Assembly (NCBI GenBank): GCA_963715055.1 | Contig: CAVQRB010000018.1 | Span: 124,001-188,000 of the forward strand | DNA: 64,000 nt | Origin: CAVQRB01 sp963715055 | Lineage (GTDB): Bacteria; Pseudomonadota; Alphaproteobacteria; Rhodobacterales; Rhodobacteraceae | Direction: 5' to 3' | Part shown: in pieces, positions 1 through 8,650 of the stretch | Layout of the letters: each line of letters begins with the position of its first letter | How positions within the stretch are numbered: the stretch's first letter is position 1 | The notes under the pieces: model-generated | What the model was told of the DNA's origin: nothing | The model's input: only the letters and a program-made list of their open reading frames with translations | The model's database searches: none | Program-made: the position numbers and the translations under genes

Positions 1-2
1 AC

Positions 3-1352
3 AAGAGCATCGACGTGGGCGCCATCGTGGACCCGGTGCAACTTCAGGCGATCACCGCGATGGTCGATGCCAATACCGCCGGCGAGACGCATGTGGGTGC
101 CGCGCCGATGCCCGAGGCCGGCTGCTTCTATCCGCCCACGCTGATCACCGGGCTGAACCCGGCGGATACCCTGATGCAGGAGGAAATCTTCGGGCCGGTG
201 CTCGTCTCGACCACTTTCCGTACCCCATCCGAAGCCGTGGCGCTGGCCAACAACACGCGCTATGGGCTCGCCGCGACCGTCTGGAGCGAGAACATCAACC
301 TCGCGCTCGACATAGCACCAAAGCTGGCGGCAGGGATCGTCTGGATCAACGGCACCAACATGATGGATGCAGCGGCCGGCTTCGGCGGTGTGCGCGAGAG
401 CGGTTTCGGGCGCGAAGGCGGCTGGGAAGGGCTGGCAGGCTACACGCGGCCCAAAGGCAAGCCAAAAGCGCTCAAGCCAATGACCGCGCCGCAAGGCGAC
501 GGCGCGCCGCAAGACCCCATCGACCGGACTGCGAAGCTTTATATCGGCGGCAAGCAGGCGCGTCCCGACGGCGGCTATTCCGCTCCGGTGTGGGGTAAGG
601 ACGGCAGTCTTCTGGGCCATGTCTCGCTCGCCAACCGCAAGGACCTGCGTAATGCCGTCGAGGCGGCGCATGCCGCGAGCGGCTGGTCGAAAACCACCGG
701 GCATCTGCGCGCGCAGATCCTCTATTACATCGCCGAGAACCTCTCCGCCCGGGCCGGGGATTTCGCCCGGCGCATCGACGCGATGCTGGGCGGCAAATCC
801 GGCAAGAGCGAGGTCGAGGCCAGCGTGCGGCGGCTCTTCACCTATGCCGCCTGGGCCGACAAATACGACGGGCAAGTGCATGGCGTGCCGATCCGGGGCG
901 TGGCGCTGGCGATGAAGGAGCCCGTCGGCGTGATCGGCGCGATCTGCCCCAATGAAGCCCCGCTCCTCGGCCTGATCTCCTGCATGGCACCTGCGATCGC
1001 CATGGGCAATCGGGTGATCCTGAGCGCCTCCGAAATCTGGCCCCTGGCTGCGACGGACTTTATCCAGGTGCTGGAGACCTCCGACGTGCCCGCCGGCGTG
1101 GTCAATATCCTGACCGGGGATCACTCGGATGTCGCGCGACACATGGCCGGTCACATGGACATCGACGCAGTCTGGTGCTTCGGCGCCAAGGCCTTCTCCG
1201 GCGTGGTCGAAACCGCTTCAGCGGCCAATCTCAAGCGTACCTGGGTCAACAACGGGCTGGCCCGCGACTGGTTTGGCAGCGCGGGCGAAGGTCGTGCCTT
1301 TCTGGAAGCCGCGACCGAGATCAAGACCGTCTGGGTGCCTTACGGAGAATGA
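3..1352 (+). CDS. ALDH16-type double aldehyde dehydrogenase, C-terminal part (5' truncated by window edge)
   Basis: The frame is open from the first complete codon, so the start lies outside the window. About the first 150 visible residues are the end of a normal ALDH domain (EEIFGPV, then GGVRESGFGREGG). A second, incomplete ALDH-like domain follows (PVGVIGAICPNEAPLLGL, then VPAGVVNILTG) and stops without a catalytic Cys motif or the usual C-terminal half. This layout matches family ALDH16, in which a full ALDH domain is followed by a vestigial one; a Roseobacter-group member has been studied structurally. The substrate is unknown. The next gene lies on the opposite strand, 27 nt away. Confidence 0.85.
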   Translation, partial: KSIDVGAIVDPVQLQAITAMVDANTAGETHVGAAPMPEAGCFYPPTLITGLNPADTLMQEEIFGPVLVSTTFRTPSEAVALANNTRYGLAATVWSENINLALDIAPKLAAGIVWINGTNMMDAAAGFGGVRESGFGREGGWEGLAGYTRPKGKPKALKPMTAPQGDGAPQDPIDRTAKLYIGGKQARPDGGYSAPVWGKDGSLLGHVSLANRKDLRNAVEAAHAASGWSKTTGHLRAQILYYIAENLSARAGDFARRIDAMLGGKSGKSEVEASVRRLFTYAAWADKYDGQVHGVPIRGVALAMKEPVGVIGAICPNEAPLLGLISCMAPAIAMGNRVILSASEIWPLAATDFIQVLETSDVPAGVVNILTGDHSDVARHMAGHMDIDAVWCFGAKAFSGVVETASAANLKRTWVNNGLARDWFGSAGEGRAFLEAATEIKTVWVPYGE

Positions 1353-1379
1353 AGCCCCGCGCGACATCGCCGTGAAACG

Positions 1380-2699
1380 TCAGTTCCCCGGCGTGGTTTC
1401 GAGACCGACGGGCTGCCCGACCACCACGAAATGCAGACCGTCTGGGTCCAGCAAGTCACCGGCCACGCGTTTGACATCCTCGAGCGTCACCGCCTCGACC
1501 CGTTCGTTGCGGCTCTCGATGTAGTCGATGGGCAGGCCCATCATCTGCATCCCGACCATGATCTTCGCGATCGGGGCATTGCCGTCAAAACGCAGCGGAT
1601 ACTCGCCGGTCATGTAGGTCTTGGCGTCGTCGAGTTCGGCCTGTGTGACGCCTTCGGTTGCGGCCCGCGCCCATTCTGCGCGGATCACCTCGATCGCCTC
1701 CGCGATCCGGTCGTTCGCCGAACTGACCGAGCCCAGATAGACTGCGGCCAGATCCTTTGGCGCCAGATAGGAATAGACGCCATAGGTCAGCCCGCGTTTC
1801 TCGCGCACTTCCTGCATCAGCCGCGATTCGAAGGAGCCCCCGCCCAGAACCTGGTTAAGCACCGCCGCCACGAAGTAATCCGGATCTTCGAGCGTGATCC
1901 CGGGCTGGCCGAAGAGCGCCACCGACTGCGGTGTCTCGAAGGGAACCACGGTCAGCCCGCCGGGAATCGACAAATTCGCCGGCGACGGCATCGGCGCACC
2001 CGATTGCGGCAAATCGCCCAGAAGGTCGTCAAGCAGGGCCGACAGCTCTTCGGGCGTGATGTCGCCAACCGCGCCGATGTAGACGCGGTCGCGCACGAGA
2101 ACGCCCTTGTGCGCGGCGATCAGGTCGTCACGGGTCAGCGCCGCGACACTCTCCGCCGTGCCGTCCATCGACGTGGCATAGGGATGATCGCCAAAGGCGA
2201 TCTGATCGAAGGTGCGCCCGGCAATGCTGTTGGGGTCCTTGGCATCCGAGGCGATCCCGACCAGCACCTGCCCACGCACCCGTTCGATGGCCTCCGGATC
2301 GAAACGCGGCTGCTGCAAGGCCAGCTTGAGCAGCGCCAGCGACGCCTCACGGTTTTCGGTCAGGAATTGCGCCGAAATCGAGAGCGAATCGTCGCTGAGG
2401 TCGAACCCGAAGGAGGTCGCCAGCGATTCCGCCTCGCGGGCAAAGGCACGCGCATCGAGATCGCCCGCGCCTTCTTCCAGAAGCCCGGTCATCAGGTTGA
2501 TCGCCCCCCGCTTTCCGGGCGCATCAAGCGAGGCGCCGCCGCGGAACCGAATCTCGAGCGCCATGAAGGGAATCGAATGGTCTTCGACCAACCAGGCGGT
2601 AAGCCCGCTCGGTGTCTTGACCTCCTTGATATCGACGGCGGCAAGTGCGGGAACCGCAAGGCAAAAGGCCAGCAGAGTGCTCAGTAAGAAACGCATCAT
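1380..2699 (-). CDS. M16 family peptidase homologue, probable non-catalytic subunit
   Basis: A 439-residue secreted protein with a signal peptide (MMRFLLSTLLAFCLAVPALA). It has the insulinase/pitrilysin fold signatures, including the late arginine-rich region (EVREKRGLTYGVYS), but the place of the zinc motif HxxEH reads INLMTGLLEEG, so the metal site is missing. Its start codon overlaps the stop of the upstream M16 gene by 4 nt (ATGA), which implies coupled translation and a partnership like the active/inactive subunit pairs known in bacterial and mitochondrial M16 enzymes. A periplasmic location is inferred from the signal peptide. Confidence 0.88.
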   Translation of the reverse strand: MMRFLLSTLLAFCLAVPALAAVDIKEVKTPSGLTAWLVEDHSIPFMALEIRFRGGASLDAPGKRGAINLMTGLLEEGAGDLDARAFAREAESLATSFGFDLSDDSLSISAQFLTENREASLALLKLALQQPRFDPEAIERVRGQVLVGIASDAKDPNSIAGRTFDQIAFGDHPYATSMDGTAESVAALTRDDLIAAHKGVLVRDRVYIGAVGDITPEELSALLDDLLGDLPQSGAPMPSPANLSIPGGLTVVPFETPQSVALFGQPGITLEDPDYFVAAVLNQVLGGGSFESRLMQEVREKRGLTYGVYSYLAPKDLAAVYLGSVSSANDRIAEAIEVIRAEWARAATEGVTQAELDDAKTYMTGEYPLRFDGNAPIAKIMVGMQMMGLPIDYIESRNERVEAVTLEDVKRVAGDLLDPDGLHFVVVGQPVGLETTPGN

Positions 2700-4030
2700 T
2701 GGGTCATCTCCTCACGCATCAGCCAGCCCGTGACCGACGCCCGCCGGTCGAAAAGATCGCGCGCGGCCTGCTGAATGTCTTCCGCCGTGACCGCGTCGAG
2801 TATCTCGGGCCATGCCTTCACATCCTCGATGGTCAGCCCCGACGTGAGCGCCTGACCGTAGCGGTTGGCGATCCGGTCCACATCGTCGCGGGCATAGATT
2901 TCGCTGGCCCTGATCTGCATCTTGATCCGCTCGAGCTGTGCTGCATCGACACCTTCCGTGAGGAAACTCGCAATGGCCGCGTCCATGGCGTCTTCGGCTT
3001 CCTGCAGGCTGACGTTCGGTTGCGGCACGACGATCAGGTTGAAGGTCGTGTCGTCCAGAGACACGCCGCGATAGAACGCGGCCGTGTAGGTCGCAATCTG
3101 GGTGTCGAACTGCAGGGCCTCGCTGAGATAGGAGGTCGTGCCACCGCCCAGGATTTCGCTGAGGATGGTCAGGGCGGCTGCCCGCTCCTGCGCACCGGCG
3201 TCGCGTTCGGGTGCCAGATAGGAGCGCCGCACATAGGGTTGCGCGACCCGTGCATCACGGAAGATCAGACGGCGTTCGGCGGTTTGCGGCGGCTCCTCGG
3301 CGCGCAGCCGCTCGGGCAGGTCCGGATTGGACGGGATCACACCGTAGTATTCCTCCGCCAGACGGCGGACCTCATCCGGTGTCACATCGCCGGAAACGAC
3401 CAGCACCGCATTGTTGGGAGAATAATAGGTTTGATAGAATTCCAGAGCATCCTGCATGTCCAGCGTCCGCATTTCATGCATCCAGCCGATGATCGGCACG
3501 CCGTAGCGGTGGTTAAGATATTGCGCGGCAGCGATCTGTTCGCCGAACAGCGCGCCGGGGTCGTTCTCGGTCCGCTGGTTGCGCTCTTCGATGATCACAT
3601 CGCGCTCGGTGCGGATGTTGTCCTCGGTCAGGCGGATATTGCGCATCCGGTCTGATTCCATCTGCATCATCAACTCCAACCGATCCGCCGCGACCCGCTG
3701 GAAATAGGCGGTGTAATCGTAGGAGGTGAAGGCATTGTCGCGCCCACCATTTCGGGCGACCGTGGCCGACAACTCGCCCGCTTCCATCTTGTCGGTGGCC
3801 TTGAAGAGCAGATGTTCCAGAAAATGCGCGACGCCGGACGACCCCTTGGGCTCATCGGCGGAACCTGCGCGGTACCACAGCATATGCTGCACCACGGGCG
3901 CGCGGTGATCCTCCACGACAACGACCTGCATGCCGTTGTCGAGCGCGAAGGTGGTCACGGCTTCTTCGGCTGCGGAAGCGACAAAAGGCGTCAGCGCCAT
4001 CAGGCTGGCCAGAAGGGGCAGGCGAAACAT
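2696..4030 (-). CDS. M16 family zinc metallopeptidase, catalytic subunit
   Basis: A 444-residue protein starting MFRLPLLASLMALTPFVASA, a clear signal peptide. The inverted zinc motif HFLEH is at residues 69-73, and a conserved downstream Glu follows in ERDVIIEERNQR. I chose the ATG at 4030 because AAAGGA precedes it and the signal peptide begins there; the frame stays open further upstream. It probably degrades or processes peptides in the periplasm together with the inactive M16 homologue encoded directly downstream. It lies 110 nt downstream of the BamF-like lipoprotein gene on the same strand. Confidence 0.9.
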   Translation of the reverse strand: MFRLPLLASLMALTPFVASAAEEAVTTFALDNGMQVVVVEDHRAPVVQHMLWYRAGSADEPKGSSGVAHFLEHLLFKATDKMEAGELSATVARNGGRDNAFTSYDYTAYFQRVAADRLELMMQMESDRMRNIRLTEDNIRTERDVIIEERNQRTENDPGALFGEQIAAAQYLNHRYGVPIIGWMHEMRTLDMQDALEFYQTYYSPNNAVLVVSGDVTPDEVRRLAEEYYGVIPSNPDLPERLRAEEPPQTAERRLIFRDARVAQPYVRRSYLAPERDAGAQERAAALTILSEILGGGTTSYLSEALQFDTQIATYTAAFYRGVSLDDTTFNLIVVPQPNVSLQEAEDAMDAAIASFLTEGVDAAQLERIKMQIRASEIYARDDVDRIANRYGQALTSGLTIEDVKAWPEILDAVTAEDIQQAARDLFDRRASVTGWLMREEMTQ

Positions 4031-4140
4031 ATGCGATCCTTTCGATAGGTCCCGTGAGCTCGTGCCCTCAGACCTACGCCGCATGCGCGCAGGTTCAAGA
4101 TGCACTTGCGAGAATGTGAGCCCGAAGCGGGGGCAAAGGG

Positions 4141-4638
4141 TCAGTTGGCGGGCGGATAGCTGGGTGTGATCGCACCGGCTCTGCGCCACTGGTCCGCCGT
4201 TTTGCGACCGTCAAGAACCTGATTGCGGTAGGCCTGAAGGTAGCGGTCCTCCGGGAACAGCCTGAACTGGGTGAAGCGCGCCTGCTTGCGGCGGAACTCG
4301 GCGTCGCTGGTGGCCAGATCGGAGCGGATCGTGGGCGTCACGCCAAAGCGGCTCGCCGCCGTCACGATCGCGCCATCGCTGGCAGGCACAGCTGCGCCCT
4401 GCGACGGACGACCGCCCAGGGCGATGATCGCATCGCCGACGGGGTCGTTGTCCACAAGGTTGCTCTGTCCCGGTGTGGGTGTCGGCAGCGACCGGAAATC
4501 GGCGGGATCCTGCAGCGGTTTTTTCGGCTCGACGATGAACTCGTCCGGCCCCGGGGAGGAGGTTGTGATCTGGCGCAGGCCTTCGTTGGCGCAGGCGCTC
4601 AAGGTCAAACTCATCGTAAGGGCCAGCAACAGCCGCAT
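4141..4638 (-). CDS. DUF3035 lipoprotein, BamF-like
   Basis: A 165-residue protein with a lipoprotein signal: a hydrophobic stretch followed by LSAC with the acylated Cys at about residue 16. The mature part has the proline-rich VEPKKPLQDPADFRSLP segment typical of DUF3035. In alphaproteobacteria this family includes BamF, an accessory lipoprotein of the outer-membrane beta-barrel assembly machine; that role is taken from the family, not shown here. It follows lspA, which encodes the signal peptidase that would mature it, by 51 nt on the same strand. Confidence 0.75.
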   Translation of the reverse strand: MRLLLALTMSLTLSACANEGLRQITTSSPGPDEFIVEPKKPLQDPADFRSLPTPTPGQSNLVDNDPVGDAIIALGGRPSQGAAVPASDGAIVTAASRFGVTPTIRSDLATSDAEFRRKQARFTQFRLFPEDRYLQAYRNQVLDGRKTADQWRRAGAITPSYPPAN

Positions 4639-4689
4639 GTCATCTCTCCGAAGCTTCGGCCCCTAGATACGCCAGACCGGCAGGCAATG

Positions 4690-5175
4690 TCACTGACCTT
4701 TTTTCCCGGAAGTCTTGGGATCGGGCGCGAAATACACCAGTCCGATGGCCCCGACGAAGATGAACACATCCGCCAGATTGAAGACGAAGGGGTTGTTGAT
4801 CCCGCAGCAGGACATGTTGAGGAAGTCGAGCACATGGCCGTAAAGCAGCCGGTCGAGCACATTGGCCAGCGCCCCACCGATCAGCAATCCGGCCCCGACA
4901 TGCGCCATGCGCCCCATCGGCGTGCGCAAGACCCAGACCAGGATACCCGTGCAGATCAGCAACGCGATGCCAATCAGGATCCAGCGGCTGGCCTCCGAGC
5001 CATCGCCGAAGAGACCGAAGTTGATGCCCCGGTTCTCGCCATAGCGGAAGTTCAGGATTGGCGGCAGCACGTCGATGGCGCGGATGCGCGACAGGTCCAT
5101 CATGTGGATGACGATGTATTTGCTCAGCTGGTCGCCAAGAAATGCCGCCAGTCCGGCCCAGAAGACGGTGCGCAT
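4690..5175 (-). CDS. lspA: lipoprotein signal peptidase (signal peptidase II)
   Basis: A 161-residue inner-membrane aspartyl protease that cleaves the signal peptide of prolipoproteins after the lipobox Cys is diacylated. Four hydrophobic segments are visible. The catalytic Asp residues are probably D117 (YGHVLDF) and D136 (FNLADVF), in the conserved NVLDR...VLDF and FNLAD motifs. The ribosome site GGGAGAAA precedes the ATG. It lies 12 nt downstream of purH, so the two are probably co-transcribed. Confidence 0.95.
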   Translation of the reverse strand: MRTVFWAGLAAFLGDQLSKYIVIHMMDLSRIRAIDVLPPILNFRYGENRGINFGLFGDGSEASRWILIGIALLICTGILVWVLRTPMGRMAHVGAGLLIGGALANVLDRLLYGHVLDFLNMSCCGINNPFVFNLADVFIFVGAIGLVYFAPDPKTSGKKGQ

Positions 5176-5187
5176 GGGCTTTCTCCC

Positions 5188-6774
5188 TCAGTGCCGGAAA
5201 TGCCGCATGCCGGTGAAAACCATCGCCAGCCCCGCCGCATCCGCTGCCGCGATCACCTCCTCGTCCCGCATCGAGCCGCCGGGCTGGATCAGCGCCGTGG
5301 CACCGGCCTCGGCGGCGGTAATCAGCCCGTCCGCGAAGGGGAAGAAGGCGTCCGAGGCCACGACAGAGCCTTTGGTGAGCGGTGCGGGCAGACCCAGCGC
5401 CTCGGCCATGTCCTGCGCCTTGCGCGCGGCGATCCGCGTGCTGTCGACGCGGCTCATCTGTCCGGCCCCGACGCCAACCGTCGCCCCATCCTTGACATAG
5501 ATGATGGCGTTCGATTTGACGTGTTTGGCCACGGTCCAGGCAAAGAGCAGATCGGCAAGTTCCTGCTCGGACGGCGCGCGCCTGGTGACCACCTTCAGGT
5601 CGTCGCGCGTGATCCGCCCGACGTCCTTGTCCTGCACCAGAAAGCCGCCCGCCACCTGCCGGACCGCAAGCATCGCTGTCTTTGGGTCCGCCAGACCATC
5701 GGTCGTCAGCAGGCGCAGGTTCTTTTTCTGCTTGAAGACCTCGATGGCCCCGGCATCGGCTCCGGGCGCGATCACCACTTCGGTAAAAATGCCCGTGATT
5801 TCTTCGGCGGTGGCCGCGTCAAGCGGTTGGTTCAGCGCGATGATGCCCCCGAAAGCGGAGGTTCGGTCGCAATCGAACGCCCGCCGGTAGGCTTCGGCAA
5901 GCGTATCGCCTCGCGCCACGCCGCAAGGGTTGGCGTGTTTGATGATCGCGCAGGCAGGGCCTTCCGCAGGGTCGAATTCGCTGACCAGCTCGAAAGCGGC
6001 ATCGGTGTCGTTGATGTTGTTGTAGGAGAGCTCCTTGCCCTGATGCTGGCGCGCGGTGGCGACACCGGGCCGGGCCGAGCCGTCGCTGTAGAAGGCCGCC
6101 TGCTGGTGCGGGTTCTCACCGTAGCGCAGCGTCTGGGCAAGGGTGCCGCCGAAACTGCGACGCCGGGGCGCGCTGCCGACTTCCGCCGCCATCCAGGTGC
6201 TGACCGCCGTGTCATAGGCCGCCGTGCGGGCATAGGCCGTCTGCGCCAGCCGCTGGCGCAGGGCATAGGTCGTCTGGCCGTCATGGGCATCGAGCTCTGC
6301 CAGCAGCGGAGTGTAATCCTCCACATCCACCACCACGGTCACGAAGCCGTGGTTCTTGGCCGCCGAGCGGATCATCGCCGGACCGCCGATGTCGATGTTC
6401 TCGATCACCTCGTCATAGGCCGCCCCTTTGGCAACCGTCGCCTCGAACGGATAGAGGTTCACCACCACCAGATCGATGGGACCGATGCCGTGCTCGGTCA
6501 TGGCCGCCACATGGGCATCATTGTCGCGGAGCGCCAGCAGACCGCCATGCACCACCGGGTGCAGGGTCTTCACGCGCCCGTCCATCATCTCCGGAAAGCC
6601 TGTCACCTCGGCCACGTCCCGCACCTCGAGCCCCGCCGCACGCAGCGCCTTGGCGGTGCCACCGGTGGAAAGCAATTCGACACCGCGCGCCGCCAGCGCC
6701 TTGCCGAGGTCCACCAATCCGGTCTTGTCGGAAACGGAAAGAAGCGCGCGGCGCAGCGGGGCGAGGTCGGTCAT
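5188..6774 (-). CDS. purH: bifunctional AICAR transformylase / IMP cyclohydrolase
   Basis: A 528-residue protein of normal length for PurH, which carries out the last two steps of IMP synthesis. The N-terminal MGS-like IMP cyclohydrolase domain starts RRALLSVSDKTGLVDLGKAL. The formyltransferase domain carries the family motifs RYGENPHQQAAFY and KHANPCGVA and ends with GGSMRDEEVIAAAD and FTGMRHFRH. It sits 18 nt downstream of the heparinase-like gene and 12 nt upstream of lspA, in one leftward unit. Confidence 0.97.
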   Translation of the reverse strand: MTDLAPLRRALLSVSDKTGLVDLGKALAARGVELLSTGGTAKALRAAGLEVRDVAEVTGFPEMMDGRVKTLHPVVHGGLLALRDNDAHVAAMTEHGIGPIDLVVVNLYPFEATVAKGAAYDEVIENIDIGGPAMIRSAAKNHGFVTVVVDVEDYTPLLAELDAHDGQTTYALRQRLAQTAYARTAAYDTAVSTWMAAEVGSAPRRRSFGGTLAQTLRYGENPHQQAAFYSDGSARPGVATARQHQGKELSYNNINDTDAAFELVSEFDPAEGPACAIIKHANPCGVARGDTLAEAYRRAFDCDRTSAFGGIIALNQPLDAATAEEITGIFTEVVIAPGADAGAIEVFKQKKNLRLLTTDGLADPKTAMLAVRQVAGGFLVQDKDVGRITRDDLKVVTRRAPSEQELADLLFAWTVAKHVKSNAIIYVKDGATVGVGAGQMSRVDSTRIAARKAQDMAEALGLPAPLTKGSVVASDAFFPFADGLITAAEAGATALIQPGGSMRDEEVIAAADAAGLAMVFTGMRHFRH

Positions 6775-6792
6775 GTCTGGGGTCCTTGGTCT

Positions 6793-8538
6793 CTATTCGG
6801 TCAGATCTGGCGCATCCATGCTGAGATCCCGCACGCCAATCGCAGTTTCCTGCGCCTTGGACAAGGACCAGCGGACACGGGTGGCGTATGACATGGCCTT
6901 GCCCGACAAGACAATCTGATTTGCGCCGCGCGGCTTGAGCCGTCCGGTTTCAAGGTAGACCGAAGGCTGAAGGCTCAGTTTCTGGGCACCGTCATGGCGG
7001 AAGACCCAGATCTCGCCGCTCTTCAGCGCCATCGATACCGCCGCACCGCCCAGATCGATGGTCGCATCGACCTCCGGATGCAGATGAAAGCGGATGTCGA
7101 AGGCGATGCCCTTGAGCTTTGCCGCATCCATGGCCCGGTCGAAGCGCCGTTTTTCCTTGTCCGACAGGGACAAAAGCATGTCCTCCCCGGCGATGCCGCG
7201 CCCGTCGAAGGTGATCTCAAGCGTCCGGGCGTGGGTGAGCCCATGCGTCGGCACGAAACCGTCATGCCCGCCCTGGAATTGCAGCCCGTCGCTGATGTGT
7301 CCGATCTCGATCGGCACATGGCTTGGACCCTCGATCAATTCCTCGCGCCCCGTTTCCGGGTCGACCGGGCCGAGCCGCGCGCTGGAATAGCCGTCGAGTG
7401 CCAGCGTCGAATGCGAGGGGGTCGCCCGCCCCGCCCGGCGCCAGTCCGGCCCGAAGGTGCGCCCCGAGCCGCAGTTGACCACGAGCGGCCTGCGCCCCGA
7501 GGTGACTTCCATCGCCAGTGTCGAGGCGTGGGCATTGCAGGACGCGGGCCCCGAAGGCGGCTTGCTGGCGTCGACGATGATGCTGGTGCGACCCGCGGAA
7601 AGGCGGGCAAAGCCCATGGAAAGCCCGTCGGGCTGCCGTGTCTTGACCCGCGCCTGCGCCAGCGCATGATCGAGCCAGCCTTCGGTACCACGGCCACCGC
7701 CGTGAAACCGCGCCAGACTGCCATCCGCATGTCGCAATGTGCGCAGCGTCGGTGCGATACGGTCGATGGCTTCGAGGTGATCCGCCGGCGTGCTCAACCC
7801 GGCGTCCGACAGGGCGGAGGCGGCCCAGGTCAGCAGCGTGAAGACCTCCAGCAGTTCCTCGGGGTTGCGCGACGGCAAGCCGCCTTCGGCGTCGATCTCC
7901 GCGCGGCATTCCCGGGCCAGCGCCTTGATTGCGGGCCGCGCCACGGCTTCCATCCCCTCCAGCGACAGCCCCGCGTAGATGAGCCCGGTCAGCGCCTCGA
8001 AACGCGGCAGGCCTTCCACAGCTCCGCGCCAGCGCTTCGACAGGAAATGCGTCTGCTGGTGCAGACTACGGTAGAAAACGTCGCTGTCGGGCGCATCCGT
8101 GCCGCGCAGCATGAAAAGCGCGTGGTTGATCCAGCGAATAAGCCGTCGACCGGTCAGATCGGGGGTCCAGCCGGGCCCCATACCGCGCCCGTAGCGCTCG
8201 ATCCAGCTCCAGAGCCACTTCCGGGAGACGTCGCGGGCACTGATGTCGCCCACGGCAGCCAGATCGTCGAGCCAGGCAAAGCCGTGCAACTCCTGCTGGA
8301 AATCTGCATTGGGTGGGCGCAGGCTCCAGATGTCGGCGTCTTTCTGCTCCAGAAGATGCCCGGCGAAGAGGAAGTTCCCGGCCAGAAGCTGTCGTCCCTT
8401 GGCGAAACTGCCGATCGTGCGCGGCTCGGGCGAGGACACGAATCCGACCGCACGCGCTTTCAGGCGCCCGGCACGTCGTGCGTGCCAGCGGTTCAGGAAA
8501 TGCACCTTGCGGGCGGCAAAACTACGGGTTTCGGACAT
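6793..8538 (-). CDS. heparinase II/III family protein
   Basis: A 581-residue protein. The N-terminal two thirds is a helical toroid-like region (RRLIRWINHALFMLRG, RFHGGGRGTEGWLDHAL). The C-terminal part is a beta-rich heparinase II/III-like domain (STLALDGYSSARLG, THARTLEITFDGRG). Family members cleave acidic polysaccharides by elimination, but the substrate here is unknown. I see no strong signal peptide at this start. The gene immediately precedes purH, a neighbourhood I recall from Rhodobacteraceae, so it may act on a self-made polymer. The start at 8538 has only a weak ribosome site. Confidence 0.85.
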   Translation of the reverse strand: MSETRSFAARKVHFLNRWHARRAGRLKARAVGFVSSPEPRTIGSFAKGRQLLAGNFLFAGHLLEQKDADIWSLRPPNADFQQELHGFAWLDDLAAVGDISARDVSRKWLWSWIERYGRGMGPGWTPDLTGRRLIRWINHALFMLRGTDAPDSDVFYRSLHQQTHFLSKRWRGAVEGLPRFEALTGLIYAGLSLEGMEAVARPAIKALARECRAEIDAEGGLPSRNPEELLEVFTLLTWAASALSDAGLSTPADHLEAIDRIAPTLRTLRHADGSLARFHGGGRGTEGWLDHALAQARVKTRQPDGLSMGFARLSAGRTSIIVDASKPPSGPASCNAHASTLAMEVTSGRRPLVVNCGSGRTFGPDWRRAGRATPSHSTLALDGYSSARLGPVDPETGREELIEGPSHVPIEIGHISDGLQFQGGHDGFVPTHGLTHARTLEITFDGRGIAGEDMLLSLSDKEKRRFDRAMDAAKLKGIAFDIRFHLHPEVDATIDLGGAAVSMALKSGEIWVFRHDGAQKLSLQPSVYLETGRLKPRGANQIVLSGKAMSYATRVRWSLSKAQETAIGVRDLSMDAPDLTE

Positions 8539-8650
8539 GCGATACTCTGCCTGGTGACGCTCTGGCGGCGTCTGAGCGGAGCATAGCTTGCGGGGGGATG
8601 CGAGTCACCGACTTATCTGCCGGGAGGCTGAATTAGCCGACGCGCGGCCG

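Noticed and set aside
4687..6891. 734-codon open frame on the plus strand
   Set aside because: It runs antisense to lspA and purH, both confirmed by motifs; its His/Arg-rich composition is typical of a shadow frame.
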